Part shown: one piece after another, positions 32,326 to 32,420 of the stretch
How the letters are laid out: each line of letters starts with the position of its first letter
How positions within the stretch are numbered: position 1 is the stretch's first letter
Notes under the pieces: model-generated
The model's input: only the letters and a program-made list of their open reading frames with translations
Told to the model about the DNA's origin: nothing
The model's database searches: none
Translations under genes and position numbers: made by a program
Source: Faecalimonas umbilicata
Lineage (GTDB): Bacteria > Bacillota > Clostridia > Lachnospirales > Lachnospiraceae
Assembly (NCBI RefSeq): GCF_004346095.1
Contig: NZ_SLZV01000031.1
Location: 1 to 32,420 of the forward strand
Direction: 5' to 3'
Length of the DNA stretch: 32,420 nt

Positions 32326-32420
32326 TTGACACTCCCCACAGCTAAAGCAGGGGGATTCTTGCTTCAACCACTACTGCATTGGAGATAATACCATGCGGTA
32401 TTTCAATGTCTTACACAGTG
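32326..32420 (-). mobile_element. Right end of an IS200/IS605-type element with omega-RNA-like hairpins (partial)
   Basis: On the minus strand two hairpins precede a TCAA end: AATACC-GCAT-GGTATT (32387-32402), and a stem TCCCC.../...GGGGA around TTTA (32333-32355). The stretch TTGAAGCAAGAATCCCCC, then TTTAGCTGTGGGGAGTGTCAA (in two parts here), looks like the conserved right end of IS605-like elements, whose cut site ends in TCAA (32326-32329). TnpB guide RNAs come from this end. The tnpB gene would lie outside the window. This rests on recall of the family, not on a search. Confidence 0.55.

Noticed and set aside
1-32420. CRISPR arrays, tRNA genes or prophage genes
   Set aside because: No regularly spaced repeats, no cloverleaf sequence with GTTCRANNC, and no phage structural or integrase genes were seen in either strand.

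Overview
The window reads as a chromosomal segment of a low-to-moderate GC Firmicute, most likely a Lachnospiraceae gut anaerobe. The basis is an 870-residue bifunctional AdhE, Gram-positive lipoprotein signals, strong AAGGAGG ribosome binding sites with some TTG/GTG starts, sigma-A promoters of TTGACA-N17-TATAAT type, a LicR-type PTS regulator, and clostridial molybdoenzyme genes. The species is not identified.

Layout, left to right. (1) 1-300: no gene, but two strong tandem promoters point left, out of the window, in the manner of an rRNA operon. (2) 782-3349 (minus): a zinc-ribbon membrane protein, an ArsC/Spx-like protein and an SfsA-MutY fusion. (3) 3611-5975 (minus): a polar amino acid ABC importer, with an IS-like or MITE-like 18-bp inverted repeat between the binding protein and the permease. 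(4) 6078-7741 (minus): UppP and a Cof-type HAD phosphatase. (5) 7902-10186 (plus): two tandem paralogous secreted coiled-coil proteins with different C-terminal wall-active domains (SleB-like and 3D). (6) 10350-11105 (minus): an APH/choline-kinase-fold phosphotransferase. (7) 11334-19240 (minus): a family 1 carbohydrate-type ABC importer, directly followed by a cytosolic molybdopterin oxidoreductase, a four-cluster ferredoxin subunit, a MobA-MoeA fusion and MobB, with overlapping ends and no visible terminator inside. (8) 19569-20234 (plus): an unrecognised multi-pass membrane protein. (9) 20352-22964 (minus): adhE, divergent from a TTG-started glutaredoxin-like gene; a long dyad covers the adhE -35 box. 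(10) 23900-25375 (minus): a GNAT acetyltransferase and an NAD-dependent epimerase. (11) 25657-30325 (minus): a LicR-type activator and a lactose/cellobiose-family PTS (EIIA, EIIB, EIIC), followed by a stand-alone RarA/MgsA C-terminal-domain protein. (12) 30559-32420 (minus): an ABC exporter without peptidase domain, immediately followed by a 28-codon peptide gene ending in two cysteines. They are preceded by the 3' tail of another gene that seems to be cut by the right end of an IS200/IS605-type element (omega-RNA-like hairpins) running off the window.

The most promising novelty is at the right edge: an exporter plus a tiny Cys-ended peptide with a strong, translationally coupled ribosome binding site, the plan of a ribosomally made and exported peptide. 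Next are the molybdoenzyme operon, which carries its own cofactor-finishing enzymes but no membrane anchor, and the SfsA-MutY and MobA-MoeA gene fusions. All functional assignments come from reading motifs by eye; no database search was run.
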